From the NCBI GenBank assembly GCA_051881615.1, contig JBJEQF010000011.1, positions 1 through 64,000 of the forward strand: 64,000 nt of DNA, given 5' to 3'. The notes below the pieces were generated by a model. The model was not told the DNA's origin. It worked only from the letters and a program-made list of their open reading frames with translations, and did not search any database. Numbering within the stretch: the stretch's first letter is position 1; each line of letters begins with the position of its first letter. Positions 14,268 through 22,247 of this stretch are shown one piece after another. The translations under genes were made by a program, and so were the position numbers. The stretch comes from CAMFTQ01 sp051881615. GTDB taxonomy: Bacteria; Bacillota; Clostridia; Oscillospirales; Acutalibacteraceae.

Positions 14268-15305
14268 TTATTTGTAAATTAAAAGCTGTTCTACCTGCGA
14301 TTTTTCAATGCTGTATCTTGCGCCCTCAATAATATTTATTATGTTTGCAAGCTCCGTTTGCCTCAGATATACATAAGAAATCAGAACAACCGAGGGACTT
14401 GACGAAAAATACAGCTTATTTCGGCTGATGTTGAATTTTGCTCGTTTAGAAATTTCGCCGGGGTAGTTGTATCTCATTCTGTCAAGACCCTTGCCCTGAG
14501 GAATAGACTGCATAATCCCGAAAACCTCGTCTGTGTCCTCTGCACAGCACATAGCCTCAAGATTTTTCTGACTTATACTGCCAAAGGGCAAAAGGTGCTT
14601 CAGAATATACTGCGGATTTTCGTTATAATACTTTTTCATTCGCAGAATTCTGACAAAATTCTGAAAATTAATAATATTGTCAAACATTCTTTTAAGCTCT
14701 GTTTTATCGTTTGACGAGGTGCTGTCAATAGCGTCATAGAGCTGTTTATATACATACGTATAAAGTGCGTCCTCAATTTCGGGGATGTTTATGCTTTTGC
14801 CCGATTTCGGTGTAAATTCTCTTAAAATCTCACCATAAGGCGAGGTGCTGAGAGCGTCAACAAAATCTGCAAAGCTCTGAGCCTTCGCAAGAGCGTCAAA
14901 ATCAATATCGCAGTGACTTGTAAAATAAGTCGGAACTGACAAAACAACGCTGTGCTGACGGTTTGCACTTAACATAGTTAAAAAGTGAATTATCTGTTCA
15001 ACCTCATAGCCCTCTATTATAAATGCAGAAAAGCGTGAGCCGCCGCTCATATCATAACGGCAAAGAGAATCAATATCGTACAACAGCTTTTGCCTTAGTA
15101 TCGCTTCAACCTGACCTCTGTGGACAGAGTTTTCGTTTACCTTAACAAGCACGTCTTTATATGAAGTTTCTGTTTTTAGGTAAGACACAACCTCGGCAAC
15201 AGTTTTGCAGTCAAGCAAACGCTTGTAATCGTCATATTTTAGCCGTTTGCCGTATTTAGCCTTAGCCTTTGCAACAATAGCGCCGGAAGAATTAAGTATA
15301 GCCAC
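14268..15305 (-). CDS. ntpC: V-type ATP synthase subunit C (rotor-membrane adaptor)
   Basis: Subunit C (yeast d homologue) is the cap that couples the central stalk to the c-ring. The 345-residue helical protein starts with GTG at 15305 after GGAGGT. It carries the family's N-terminal KAKYGKRLKYDDYKRLLDCKTVAEVVSYLKT-type region (about residues 16-46) and repeated helical hairpins with LRMKKYYNE (about residue 220). Its place between subunits I and G/H is typical. Confidence 0.9.
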   Translation of the reverse strand: MAILNSSGAIVAKAKAKYGKRLKYDDYKRLLDCKTVAEVVSYLKTETSYKDVLVKVNENSVHRGQVEAILRQKLLYDIDSLCRYDMSGGSRFSAFIIEGYEVEQIIHFLTMLSANRQHSVVLSVPTYFTSHCDIDFDALAKAQSFADFVDALSTSPYGEILREFTPKSGKSINIPEIEDALYTYVYKQLYDAIDSTSSNDKTELKRMFDNIINFQNFVRILRMKKYYNENPQYILKHLLPFGSISQKNLEAMCCAEDTDEVFGIMQSIPQGKGLDRMRYNYPGEISKRAKFNISRNKLYFSSSPSVVLISYVYLRQTELANIINIIEGARYSIEKSQVEQLLIYK

Positions 15306-15336
15306 GTGCAGTACCTCCGTACTAAAAGTAATTTAA

Positions 15337-15648
15337 TCAATCGCCTATTACGTTCTCAAAAATTTCATTTACCCATCTGTCGCAGTTTTTTGCATATTCC
15401 GCTTCAAGTGCTGATGAAATTTTATCGTACTGCTTTTTTGTTTCTTCCCACTCTCTGTCGGCGTGCTGCTGTTCGGCTTCGGCATTTTTCTTTGCACGTT
15501 CTCTTGCTTTTTCAAGATAACCCTCGTACAGCTCTTTTCTTGCCTTTTCAACCTTTTCAACAGAAGCCGCCTTGTCCTGCTGTGCTTTTATTTTAAGCTC
15601 TCTTGCTTTTTCGTCCATCTCGACAATTTTTTTGAGCATATCCTCCAC
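15337..15648 (-). CDS. ntpF: V-type ATP synthase subunit G/H (peripheral stalk)
   Basis: A short, highly charged, alanine-rich coiled coil (103 residues) at the head of the ATPase genes, as expected for the G/H subunit that pairs with E. I start it at the GTG at 15648, which is 8 bases after GGAGG; the frame can be read up to a TTG at 15663, but that would overlap the ribosome-binding site. It begins 28 bases after the UPF0210 gene, so the two are probably cotranscribed. Confidence 0.8.
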   Translation of the reverse strand: MEDMLKKIVEMDEKARELKIKAQQDKAASVEKVEKARKELYEGYLEKARERAKKNAEAEQQHADREWEETKKQYDKISSALEAEYAKNCDRWVNEIFENVIGD

Positions 15649-15676
15649 AGCATTCGCCTCCAATTATATATTATCG

Positions 15677-17035
15677 TTAGTTTTTAAGTGACTGAAGCGG
15701 TGCAGGAATACGTCCGCCTCTTGAAATGAATTTTTCGGGTGAGCCCTTTCTAAGCGGCATAACAGGGCCTAATCCGAGCAGACCGCCGAAATTAAGCTCG
15801 TCGCCTGCCTTTTTGCCGATAGCAGGAATTAGTCTTACGGCTGTTGTCTTGCTGTTTACCATACCGATAGCCGCCTCGTCTGCGATAATTGCAGAAATCA
15901 CGTCAGCCGTTGTGTCGCCGGGTACTACAATCATATCAAGACCTACAGAGCATACAGCCGTCATAGCCTCAAGCTTTGTAATGTCAAGCGCACCGCTTTT
16001 TGCGGCGGCTATCATTCCTGCGTCCTCTGTAACGGGGATAAATGCACCGCTGAGTCCTCCGACGTGTGAGGAAGCCATAACACCGCCCTTTTTAACAGCG
16101 TCATTAAGAAGTGCAAGAGCCGCTGTTGTTCCGTGACAGCCGCAGCACTCAAGTCCCATTTCCTCTAAAATATAGGCAACAGAGTCGCCGACAGCAGGAG
16201 TAGGTGCAAGCGAAAGGTCAACAATACCAAACGGAACGCTCAGACGCTTTGAAGCTTCCTGTGCTACAAGCTGACCCATTCTTGTAATTTTGAACGCTGT
16301 TTTCTTTACAGTGTCTGCAATTCCCGTAATGTCGTAGCCGTCACATTTTGTCAGTGCCGCCCTTACTACGCCGGGGCCTGATACGCCTACGTTAATTACG
16401 CAGTCAGCCTCGCCAACGCCGTGAAAAGCACCTGCCATAAACGGATTGTCCTCGGGAGCGTTGCAGAATACAACGAGCTTTGCGGCGCCTATGCAATCTC
16501 TGTCGGCTGTGAGCCTTGCGCTGTCAAGCACAGCCTTGCCCATCATCTTAACAGCGTCCATATTGATGCCTGCCTTAGTTGAGCCTATGTTTACGCTGGA
16601 GCATACAAATTCAGTTTCCGAAAGTGCCTGAGGAATACTCTCAATAAGCGCATAATCGCCTGCTGAAAAGCCCTTCTGAACAAGTGCAGAGTAGCCGCCG
16701 ATAAAGTTTACGCCGAGTGTTTTAGCGGCTCTGTCAAGCGTTCTTGCGAATTTCACGATATCGTGACTCTGACAGGGAGCAGCTACCATACCGATAGGCG
16801 TAACCGAGATACGCTTGTTGATAATCGGAATACCGTACTCGTGGCTTATATCCTCACCTGTTTTCACAAGGTTCTGTGCGTATCTGCAAATCTTGTCATA
16901 AACCTTGTCGCAGGCTCTGTCAATGTTTTCATCAAGACAGTCAAGCAGAGAAATACCCATAGTAATAGTTCTTACGTCAAGGTTCTCGTTGTCTATCATA
17001 TTTATGGTTTCAAGTATATCTCTTGTTTCTAACAT
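15677..17035 (-). CDS. UPF0210 (PFL/DUF711 family) protein
   Basis: The 452-residue protein matches the UPF0210 family, whose fold resembles that of pyruvate formate-lyase but lacks a confirmed reaction. Recognisable segments are DVRTITMGISLLDC near residue 20, the glycine-rich ALVQKGFSAGD, VNIGSTKAGINMDAV, and the closing RGGRIPAPLQSL. It lies 33 bases downstream of an ACT-domain UPF0237 gene, a pairing found in many Firmicutes and suggesting that the small protein senses a ligand for the larger one. V-ATPase genes follow closely. No substrate can be assigned from the sequence. Confidence 0.9.
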   Translation of the reverse strand: MLETRDILETINMIDNENLDVRTITMGISLLDCLDENIDRACDKVYDKICRYAQNLVKTGEDISHEYGIPIINKRISVTPIGMVAAPCQSHDIVKFARTLDRAAKTLGVNFIGGYSALVQKGFSAGDYALIESIPQALSETEFVCSSVNIGSTKAGINMDAVKMMGKAVLDSARLTADRDCIGAAKLVVFCNAPEDNPFMAGAFHGVGEADCVINVGVSGPGVVRAALTKCDGYDITGIADTVKKTAFKITRMGQLVAQEASKRLSVPFGIVDLSLAPTPAVGDSVAYILEEMGLECCGCHGTTAALALLNDAVKKGGVMASSHVGGLSGAFIPVTEDAGMIAAAKSGALDITKLEAMTAVCSVGLDMIVVPGDTTADVISAIIADEAAIGMVNSKTTAVRLIPAIGKKAGDELNFGGLLGLGPVMPLRKGSPEKFISRGGRIPAPLQSLKN

Positions 17036-17068
17036 TACTTAATTTCTCCTTAAAAGCGTTGTTTATCC

Positions 17069-17338
17069 TTATATCTTATGCATACTGTTAAAGATGTCCT
17101 CGTGCATAACGTGAATCTTTGTGCTTGAAAGCTCGCCCACCTTATCAAGGTTATCCTTAAGCTGGTCAAAGCTGACAGATGAATTGTCAATTTCTACAAG
17201 CATAATCATTGCAAACATATCCTGCAAAACGCTTTGAGTAACCTCAACGATATTTACGCCTACCTCGGCACAGGCACCCGAAACCTTGCTTAATATTCCC
17301 ACGCTGTCCTTGCCGATTACTGTAATTATAGCTCTCAT
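17069..17338 (-). CDS. ACT-domain protein (UPF0237 family)
   Basis: This 89-residue protein is a single ACT domain: MRAIITVIGKDSVGILSKVSG begins the first strand and helix with the ligand-loop glycine, and VNIVEVTQSVLQDMFAM covers the second. ACT domains usually bind amino acids and regulate a partner; here that would be the UPF0210 protein encoded next. The ATG at 17338 follows GGAGG at 6 bases; an upstream frame to 17410 runs through the promoter and is not coding. Confidence 0.92.
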   Translation of the reverse strand: MRAIITVIGKDSVGILSKVSGACAEVGVNIVEVTQSVLQDMFAMIMLVEIDNSSVSFDQLKDNLDKVGELSSTKIHVMHEDIFNSMHKI

Positions 17339-17397
17339 AAAAACCTCCGAAATATAAATAATCTCTATATAAGCAATAAATATAGATTGCCTTTTAC

Positions 17398-17426
17398 ATT
17401 TTACTACCAACAGGCTGTAATGTCAA
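17398..17426 (-). promoter_or_regulatory. Promoter of the ACT-UPF0210-V-ATPase operon
   Basis: On the minus strand a perfect -35 TTGACA (17421-17426) and -10 TAAAAT (17398-17403) are 17 bp apart, about 60 bp before the ACT gene. I found no comparably strong promoter nearer the ATPase genes, so this one may drive the whole 10-kb transcript. Confidence 0.75.
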
Positions 17427-17478
17427 AGTAAATTTGTTGAATTTACTATTAAATATGCTTTTTTCGTCATATGACAGC

Positions 17479-17507
17479 TTGATAAAAGAAACAGTATGTG
17501 GTAAAAT
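17479..17507 (+). promoter_or_regulatory. Promoter of the PHP phosphatase gene
   Basis: TTGATA (17479-17484) and TAAAAT (17502-17507) are 17 bp apart, about 30 bp before the ATG at 17539. It diverges from the ACT-operon promoter. Confidence 0.65.
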
Positions 17508-17538
17508 CACAGCAGATTTCAAAACGAGGTGATATAAA

Positions 17539-18354
17539 ATGCTCCTTTGCGACAGCCATACACATTCAGATTGTTCCTTTGACGCAGAAAATACCGTAGA
17601 GCAGATGTGCAGTACCGCAATAGAAAAGGGACTTTACAGTCTTGCGATTACCGACCACTGCGAGGTGTGGGCGATTGATGATGTTGACCCCGAATTCGGC
17701 GATTTCAAAGAAAAAATACCAAGCTCCTTTGAGCAGTGTGAAGATTGCAAGGAGAAATATAAAGGCAAAATAAAGCTGTTAAGCGGAATAGAGCTTGGCG
17801 AGCCTTTGCACGATTTGTCGCTTGCAAAAAAAGCGTTGTCCTTCGGCGAGTTTGATTTTGTGCTTGCGTCTGTTCATAATTTACAGGGCGAGGACGATTT
17901 CTTTTTTCTTGAATACACACAGCAGAATGTTTATGAAATACTTGAAAAATACTTCAAAGAGGTTTTAGCAACAGCACAGTACCCGAATTTTGACTCGCTT
18001 GCGCACATTACTTATCCGCTGAGGTATATCAGCGAAAGAGCAGACTTTAAGATAGAGCTTTCAAGGTTTTATCCGATAATTGACGAGATTTTCAGAACGC
18101 TTATCAAAAACAACAAGGCGCTTGAAATAAATTCATCGGGACTTCGTAAAAAAATAGGCTGTACTCTGCCCGACAGGGACTTGATAAAGCGTTACAGGGA
18201 CTTAGGCGGAAAATACATCACAATCGGCAGTGACGCTCACAACACAACAGACTTAGGTGCAAATTTAGAGGACGCCTGCTTGATTGCAAAGGAGTGTGGC
18301 TTTACGCATCAGACAATTTTTGAAAAAAGAACGCCGTTTTTAATAGAGTTATAA
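17539..18354 (+). CDS. PHP-domain phosphoesterase, histidinol-phosphatase (HisJ) family
   Basis: The 271-residue protein is a PHP-fold metal phosphoesterase. Its metal motifs are CDSHTHSDCSFDA at the N-terminus, AITDHCEVW, ASVHN near residue 115 and GSDAHN near residue 232. Family members dephosphorylate histidinol phosphate, but some Firmicutes paralogues act on other phosphates. No his genes are in the window, so the substrate stays open. It is transcribed alone from its own promoter with a GAGGTG Shine-Dalgarno site. Confidence 0.85.
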   Translation: MLLCDSHTHSDCSFDAENTVEQMCSTAIEKGLYSLAITDHCEVWAIDDVDPEFGDFKEKIPSSFEQCEDCKEKYKGKIKLLSGIELGEPLHDLSLAKKALSFGEFDFVLASVHNLQGEDDFFFLEYTQQNVYEILEKYFKEVLATAQYPNFDSLAHITYPLRYISERADFKIELSRFYPIIDEIFRTLIKNNKALEINSSGLRKKIGCTLPDRDLIKRYRDLGGKYITIGSDAHNTTDLGANLEDACLIAKECGFTHQTIFEKRTPFLIEL

Positions 18355-18401
18355 GTGACTTTATAATAAATGTTGCATACATTTCTATTTTTGAGTGTAC
18401 T

Positions 18402-18664
18402 GAAAGCCTCCCCTGTGTAAGGGGAGGTGGCGCGAAGTGCCGGAGGGGTTGTGGGTAATGCACAAAACTCACCGTACAATCAAAGTATTAGTAAAGGCTC
18501 AAAGTTTGTGCTATTGTGTCGGCTATGCCGACAGCTTTTCTACGAAAAGCACAATCCCTCAGTCGGCAAAGCCGACAGCTTTCTCCGAAAGCGGGAACCC
18601 TTTTGTCAGCCTCGCTGACATTTCCCCTGTCAGGGGAATTTCCCTTTACACAAGGGAGCCTAAG
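18402..18664. repeat. MITE-like interspersed repeat with inverted ends
   Basis: The left end (GCCTCCCCTGTGTAAGGGGA) and the reverse complement of the right end (GGCTCCCTTGTGTAAAGGGA) are nearly the same. The 263-bp element holds inner palindromes (GTCGGCTATGCCGAC, GTCGGCAAAGCCGAC, GTCAGCCTCGCTGAC, CCCCTGTCAGGGG). Short open frames cross it in all phases but have no ribosome-binding sites. It has no transposase and would move only by help from elsewhere. It lies between two convergent genes. Confidence 0.7.
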
Positions 18665-18670
18665 AATAAA

Positions 18671-18722
18671 AAACAAATCACCCAAAAGAGTGTTTAAACC
18701 CTCCTTTGGGTGATTTTATTTT
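18671..18722 (-). terminator. Terminator after the TrhA gene
   Basis: AATCACCCAAA pairs with TTTGGGTGATT. On the minus strand a T-rich run follows (TTTGTTTTTTATT), and on the plus side TTATTTT. It can act in both directions and begins at the trhA stop. Confidence 0.8.
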
Positions 18723-19392
18723 ACTGCTGAATAATAGAAATCAGTATTGCAAAGTAGTGGAATACACTGCCGCCCAACGTGAATATATGCCATATAGAGT
18801 GAAAGTACTTTACCTTTTTAATAGCGTAAAAAATTACGCCAAGCGTGTAAAGCACACCGCCTATTAGCAAAAATATAAGGCTTATCTGCGGCAGAGCCTG
18901 CATAAGCGGTTTTATAGCGAAAATAATAACCCAACCCATAGCTATGTAGCAGGCTATTGACGGCTTGGAGTACTTTTCAAGGTCAATGGAGTTAAACACA
19001 ATTCCCAGTATAGCCGCACCCCACACAATGCCGAACAAAATCCAGCCTAACGTACCCCTTAGCACCGTCAACGTAAGCGGTGTGTATGTGCCGGCTATCA
19101 GAAAGAATATGGTGTTGTGATCCATAATTCTGAAAAACTTTTTAGCCGTATTGTTTGTTATTGCGTGATAAAGCGTACTCATTGTGTAAAGCACAATAAG
19201 GCTTGCACCAAATATTGCGCTTGACACCACCGCCCACGCATCATTGTAAATGGCGGCAAAAACTATCAGTACAACAGTTCCGCCCACCGACAAAACAGTG
19301 CCTATGCCGTGCGTTACGGAGTTAAAGATTTCTTCGCCTAAGGTGTATTTTCTGCGTATTTTAGTTTTTTTCTTTTTTAAAGTATCAGTCAA
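18721..19392 (-). CDS. trhA: Hemolysin III / PAQR-type membrane protein (TrhA family)
   Basis: The 223-residue protein has seven predicted membrane helices after a basic N-terminus. It carries the family motifs EEIFNSVTHGIG, STLYHA and RIMDHNTIFFLIAGTYTP, with late histidines in YFHSIWHIFTLGGSVFHYF; these His/Ser/Asp residues form the metal site of the superfamily. Bacterial members affect membrane fluidity and energetics; the name hemolysin is historical. It overlaps the end of the GH31 gene upstream by 8 bases, so the two are cotranscribed. Confidence 0.9.
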   Translation of the reverse strand: MTDTLKKKKTKIRRKYTLGEEIFNSVTHGIGTVLSVGGTVVLIVFAAIYNDAWAVVSSAIFGASLIVLYTMSTLYHAITNNTAKKFFRIMDHNTIFFLIAGTYTPLTLTVLRGTLGWILFGIVWGAAILGIVFNSIDLEKYSKPSIACYIAMGWVIIFAIKPLMQALPQISLIFLLIGGVLYTLGVIFYAIKKVKYFHSIWHIFTLGGSVFHYFAILISIIQQ

Positions 19393-21379
19393 ATCTTTTC
19401 AGAACCTTTCTGTTTGATGGATTGTCGTAATCCTTGCTGTAGCCGTCGTCTGAGTACAGAGTGTAGCTGTCGCCGTCACCGATATATTCAAGGTGCGACA
19501 AATCAAGGTTGTCTATGCAGTCGGCAGGCTCGCAAAGCGGTACCATATGACCTTTTTTGATAAAGAAAACAAGCTCGTTAAGCGGAATTTCGATAAAATG
19601 GTGACCTCGGCTTATATCGCTCTGAGTAAGACTGCCGTCAGAATTTAAGCGTACCTGCGTCATATCCTCAGGCAGATAAACATATCTGCCAAGTGCGTTC
19701 TGTGTATAAACGGGAGCTATCATCAGACTATCGCCTACCATAAGCTGATCCTCAATATGACGTGCTGTTTCATCATCGTGATAATCAAACGCAAGCGGTC
19801 TGAAGTACATTTCATTATCAAGCGTTGCCTTCATATACTCACTGTAAAGGTACGGAATAAGTCTGTAGCGGAAATCAATCAGATTTTTGAAATCACCGGT
19901 GTTTTCAAACTGATAACATTCCTGATCTCTTGTACCGAGTGCTGCGTGGTTTCTCATCAGCGGAGTGAACACGCCGAGCGAGAGCCATCTTAAAAGCAAA
20001 TCTCTTGTGCAGTCACAGCCAAAACCGCCTAAATCAGCACCAATGTATAAAAATCCGCACATATTAAGCGACGGCATCATTCTTAAATGATTTAAAATAT
20101 GTGACCACCACGAATGATTATCGCCTGTCCATATACCGCTGTAGCGGTGCATACCAATGTAAGAGGAGCGTGAGAACATCAGAATTCTCTTGTCGGGAGC
20201 AATTCTGTCAAAGGCTTCGCCGGCACTTCTTGTCATATTGTAGCCGTAAAGGTTGTGAACATCATAATGGCGAACGATTTTGCCGTCTGCGTTATGATAA
20301 AATCTTTTGTAATCGTCAATGCTGTTAGCAGTTTTGTTAAATGTGTCGCGAGCCTCAAAGAAGGAATTGACATCAAGGTTTGCTTCTTCAAATTTCTTGA
20401 TATTTTCAAACGCTTCGTCAAGTCCCTCGTCTGAATAGAAAATTGCAGGCTCGTTCATATCGTTCCAGAAGCCCTCAATTCCCATATCTGTAAGCACCTT
20501 GTACTTGTCGCCGAACCATTTACGTGCATCACTGTTTAAGAAATCGGGGAAGTGTGTTCTGCCCGGCCACACACCTGCTACAAACAGAGTGCCGTCCTCT
20601 TTTTTGCAGAAGTACCCTTTATCTTTGCCTTCCTCGTAGATGTCGTAGCCGTCCTCAATTTTTACGCCTGCATCAATAATCGGAACAAGCCTTACACCCT
20701 GTGACTTCATCTCGGCAACAAAGCTTTCAAAGTCAGGGTACTTGCTTTCATCAACGGTAAAGTCCTTGAAATCCTGCATATAGTCAATGTCAAGGTAAAC
20801 AGCGTCAAGCGGAATACCTGCGTTTTTGTAACCGTTTACAACGTTTTCAATATCCTGTTTGCTTGCATATCCCCAACGGCTCTGCTGATAGCCAAATGCC
20901 CAGAATGGCGCAATATAGCTTCTGCCGATAATTTCTCTGAATTGCTTTACAATGTCAAGCGGCGTATCGCCTGTTATGATGTAAACGTCAATATCGACTG
21001 TTTCCGATGTGATTTTCATCGTGTCCTGCATTGTATAGCCGATGTCAAAGGTAACCTTGCCGGGATAGTCAAAGTACACACCGAAAAGCTCCTTGCCGTC
21101 AACTATAATAAAGTTGTGCGCACCGTACAGTGACCTTTTTTCTTCAGAGTGATTAGGCTGGTCGGAGCAAAAGCTTTCATAAATCCAGCCACGCTTGTTG
21201 ATACCTCTTATAGCTTCGCCCAAGCCGTAAACGACATCTTTTTCGCTCATTGTGTATGTAAAGGCAAGACTGTCGGACTTCTGAATCTCAAAATAGGGCA
21301 GACAGTCACTTTCAATCGGCAGTTCTTTTACGATGCTTTCTGTGTTAAAAGGTGAGCCAAAGCGGAATTTTTTTATCAT
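19385..21379 (-). CDS. Glycoside hydrolase family 31 (alpha-glucosidase-like)
   Basis: GH31 enzymes remove alpha-linked glucose or xylose with retention. The 664-residue protein has an N-terminal beta domain, then the catalytic barrel. GFWNDMNEP carries the nucleophile D307, WTGDNHSWW carries the acid/base D420, and AVYLDIDYM precedes them. C-terminal beta domains follow (residues ~560-664). There is no signal peptide, so it probably acts on imported oligosaccharides in the cytoplasm. The ATG at 21379 follows AGGAGATG. Maltose, isomaltose and xyloside specificities cannot be told apart here. Confidence 0.93.
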   Translation of the reverse strand: MIKKFRFGSPFNTESIVKELPIESDCLPYFEIQKSDSLAFTYTMSEKDVVYGLGEAIRGINKRGWIYESFCSDQPNHSEEKRSLYGAHNFIIVDGKELFGVYFDYPGKVTFDIGYTMQDTMKITSETVDIDVYIITGDTPLDIVKQFREIIGRSYIAPFWAFGYQQSRWGYASKQDIENVVNGYKNAGIPLDAVYLDIDYMQDFKDFTVDESKYPDFESFVAEMKSQGVRLVPIIDAGVKIEDGYDIYEEGKDKGYFCKKEDGTLFVAGVWPGRTHFPDFLNSDARKWFGDKYKVLTDMGIEGFWNDMNEPAIFYSDEGLDEAFENIKKFEEANLDVNSFFEARDTFNKTANSIDDYKRFYHNADGKIVRHYDVHNLYGYNMTRSAGEAFDRIAPDKRILMFSRSSYIGMHRYSGIWTGDNHSWWSHILNHLRMMPSLNMCGFLYIGADLGGFGCDCTRDLLLRWLSLGVFTPLMRNHAALGTRDQECYQFENTGDFKNLIDFRYRLIPYLYSEYMKATLDNEMYFRPLAFDYHDDETARHIEDQLMVGDSLMIAPVYTQNALGRYVYLPEDMTQVRLNSDGSLTQSDISRGHHFIEIPLNELVFFIKKGHMVPLCEPADCIDNLDLSHLEYIGDGDSYTLYSDDGYSKDYDNPSNRKVLKRFD

Positions 21380-21488
21380 ATAATCATCTCCTATAATTGA
21401 TTTTTATGTTGGCTTATATTATACTGAGATTATAACACTCTTTACTTAATTTAACAACAGTATTTTTAAAAAAATCGGAGAAACAAAT

Positions 21489-21905
21489 ATGAAAATTATG
21501 GTAGTAAAAGGAATAAACGAGGATATAAAAAGGTTACGTCAAAGGGTATTTGTAGAGGAGCAGGGCTTTGTAAATGAATTTGACGAAACCGACAGCACAG
21601 CATATCACGCGGCAGTATATGAAAACGAAAAATGTATAGCTGTCGGCAGGCTTTATTCTCACGATGATTTTAAGACCTGTCACATCGGCAGAGTTGCAGT
21701 AGACAAAGACTTTAGAAGCAGCGGCTTGGGAAGAATTATTATGAAGTCGCTTGAAGAAAAGGCAAAAGAATTAAGCTGTAAAAAAATAACGCTGTCTGCC
21801 CAGTGTCAGGCGCAGAGCTTTTATGAAAAAAACGGATATATTAAAACAGGTGATATATACCTTGACGAGCATTGTCCTCACATAGAAATGTATAAAATTT
21901 TGTAA
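21489..21905 (+). CDS. GNAT family N-acetyltransferase
   Basis: This 138-residue protein is a single GNAT fold. RQRVFVEEQGFVNEFDETD (about residues 18-36) resembles the N-terminal motif of YjcF/ElaA-like acetyltransferases. The acetyl-CoA loop is RVAVDKDFRSSGLGRIIM, and FYEKNGY is the usual C-terminal motif. The ATG at 21489 follows CGGAG. The acceptor is unknown. It is divergent from the GH31 gene and directly upstream of the B12 operon promoter. Confidence 0.88.
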   Translation: MKIMVVKGINEDIKRLRQRVFVEEQGFVNEFDETDSTAYHAAVYENEKCIAVGRLYSHDDFKTCHIGRVAVDKDFRSSGLGRIIMKSLEEKAKELSCKKITLSAQCQAQSFYEKNGYIKTGDIYLDEHCPHIEMYKIL

Positions 21906-21920
21906 ATTTTTTCATTTTAC

Positions 21921-21949
21921 TTGAAATTTGATTTTTATAATGATAATAT
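21921..21949 (+). promoter_or_regulatory. Promoter of the cobalamin operon
   Basis: TTGAAA (21921-21926) and TAATAT (21944-21949) are 17 bp apart, putting the transcript start near 21957, just before the riboswitch aptamer. Confidence 0.6.
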
Positions 21950-21957
21950 AGCGATAG

Positions 21958-22145
21958 AAAAATAAATATCGGTTCGTTATTATGATGATAACGATTAAAA
22001 GGGAAGCCGGTGCAAGTCCGGCACAACAGCCATTACTGTAATCAGCGAATGTGAAAAATATGCCATTGAGCGTTTGGCTTGAGAAGGCTTTTCACTGTGC
22101 AGAATTTTCTGCTTAGCTGTAAGTCAGGAGACCTGCCGACAGTTT
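21958..22145 (+). promoter_or_regulatory. Cobalamin (B12) riboswitch
   Basis: The RNA has the conserved aptamer core: GGTTCGTTAT...GATGATAAC, then AAAAGGGAA, GCCGGTGCAAGTCCGGCAC, ACAGCC, and the closing GTAAGTCAGGAGACCTGCC. It lies just after a promoter and about 100 bases before the first gene of the operon. A terminator hairpin at 22202-22232 forms the expression platform. Such riboswitches shut off B12 uptake or synthesis genes when the cofactor is plentiful. It is the main ground for assigning the downstream genes to corrinoid uptake. Confidence 0.95.
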
Positions 22146-22201
22146 TAAAGGCTTAACCTTGGGGCAAGGCAGGGTGACGCTGTGTATATGCTATAACTAT
22201 G

Positions 22202-22232
22202 TCCTTTGCCATGCAAGGGGCATTATTTTTTT
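22202..22232 (+). terminator. Riboswitch expression-platform terminator
   Basis: TCCTTTGC pairs with GCAAGGGG over a 3-base loop and is followed by CATTATTTTTTT. The 5' arm can instead pair with GGCAAGG at about 22163-22169, upstream, giving an antiterminator. I infer termination when B12 is bound. The first gene starts 15 bases later. Confidence 0.65.
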
Positions 22233-22247
22233 GTTTTGAGGTATCAT

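Noticed and set aside
18427..18713. Several 60-86 codon frames between 18.4 and 18.7 kb
   Set aside because: They translate the palindromes of the MITE-like repeat in different phases and have no ribosome-binding sites.
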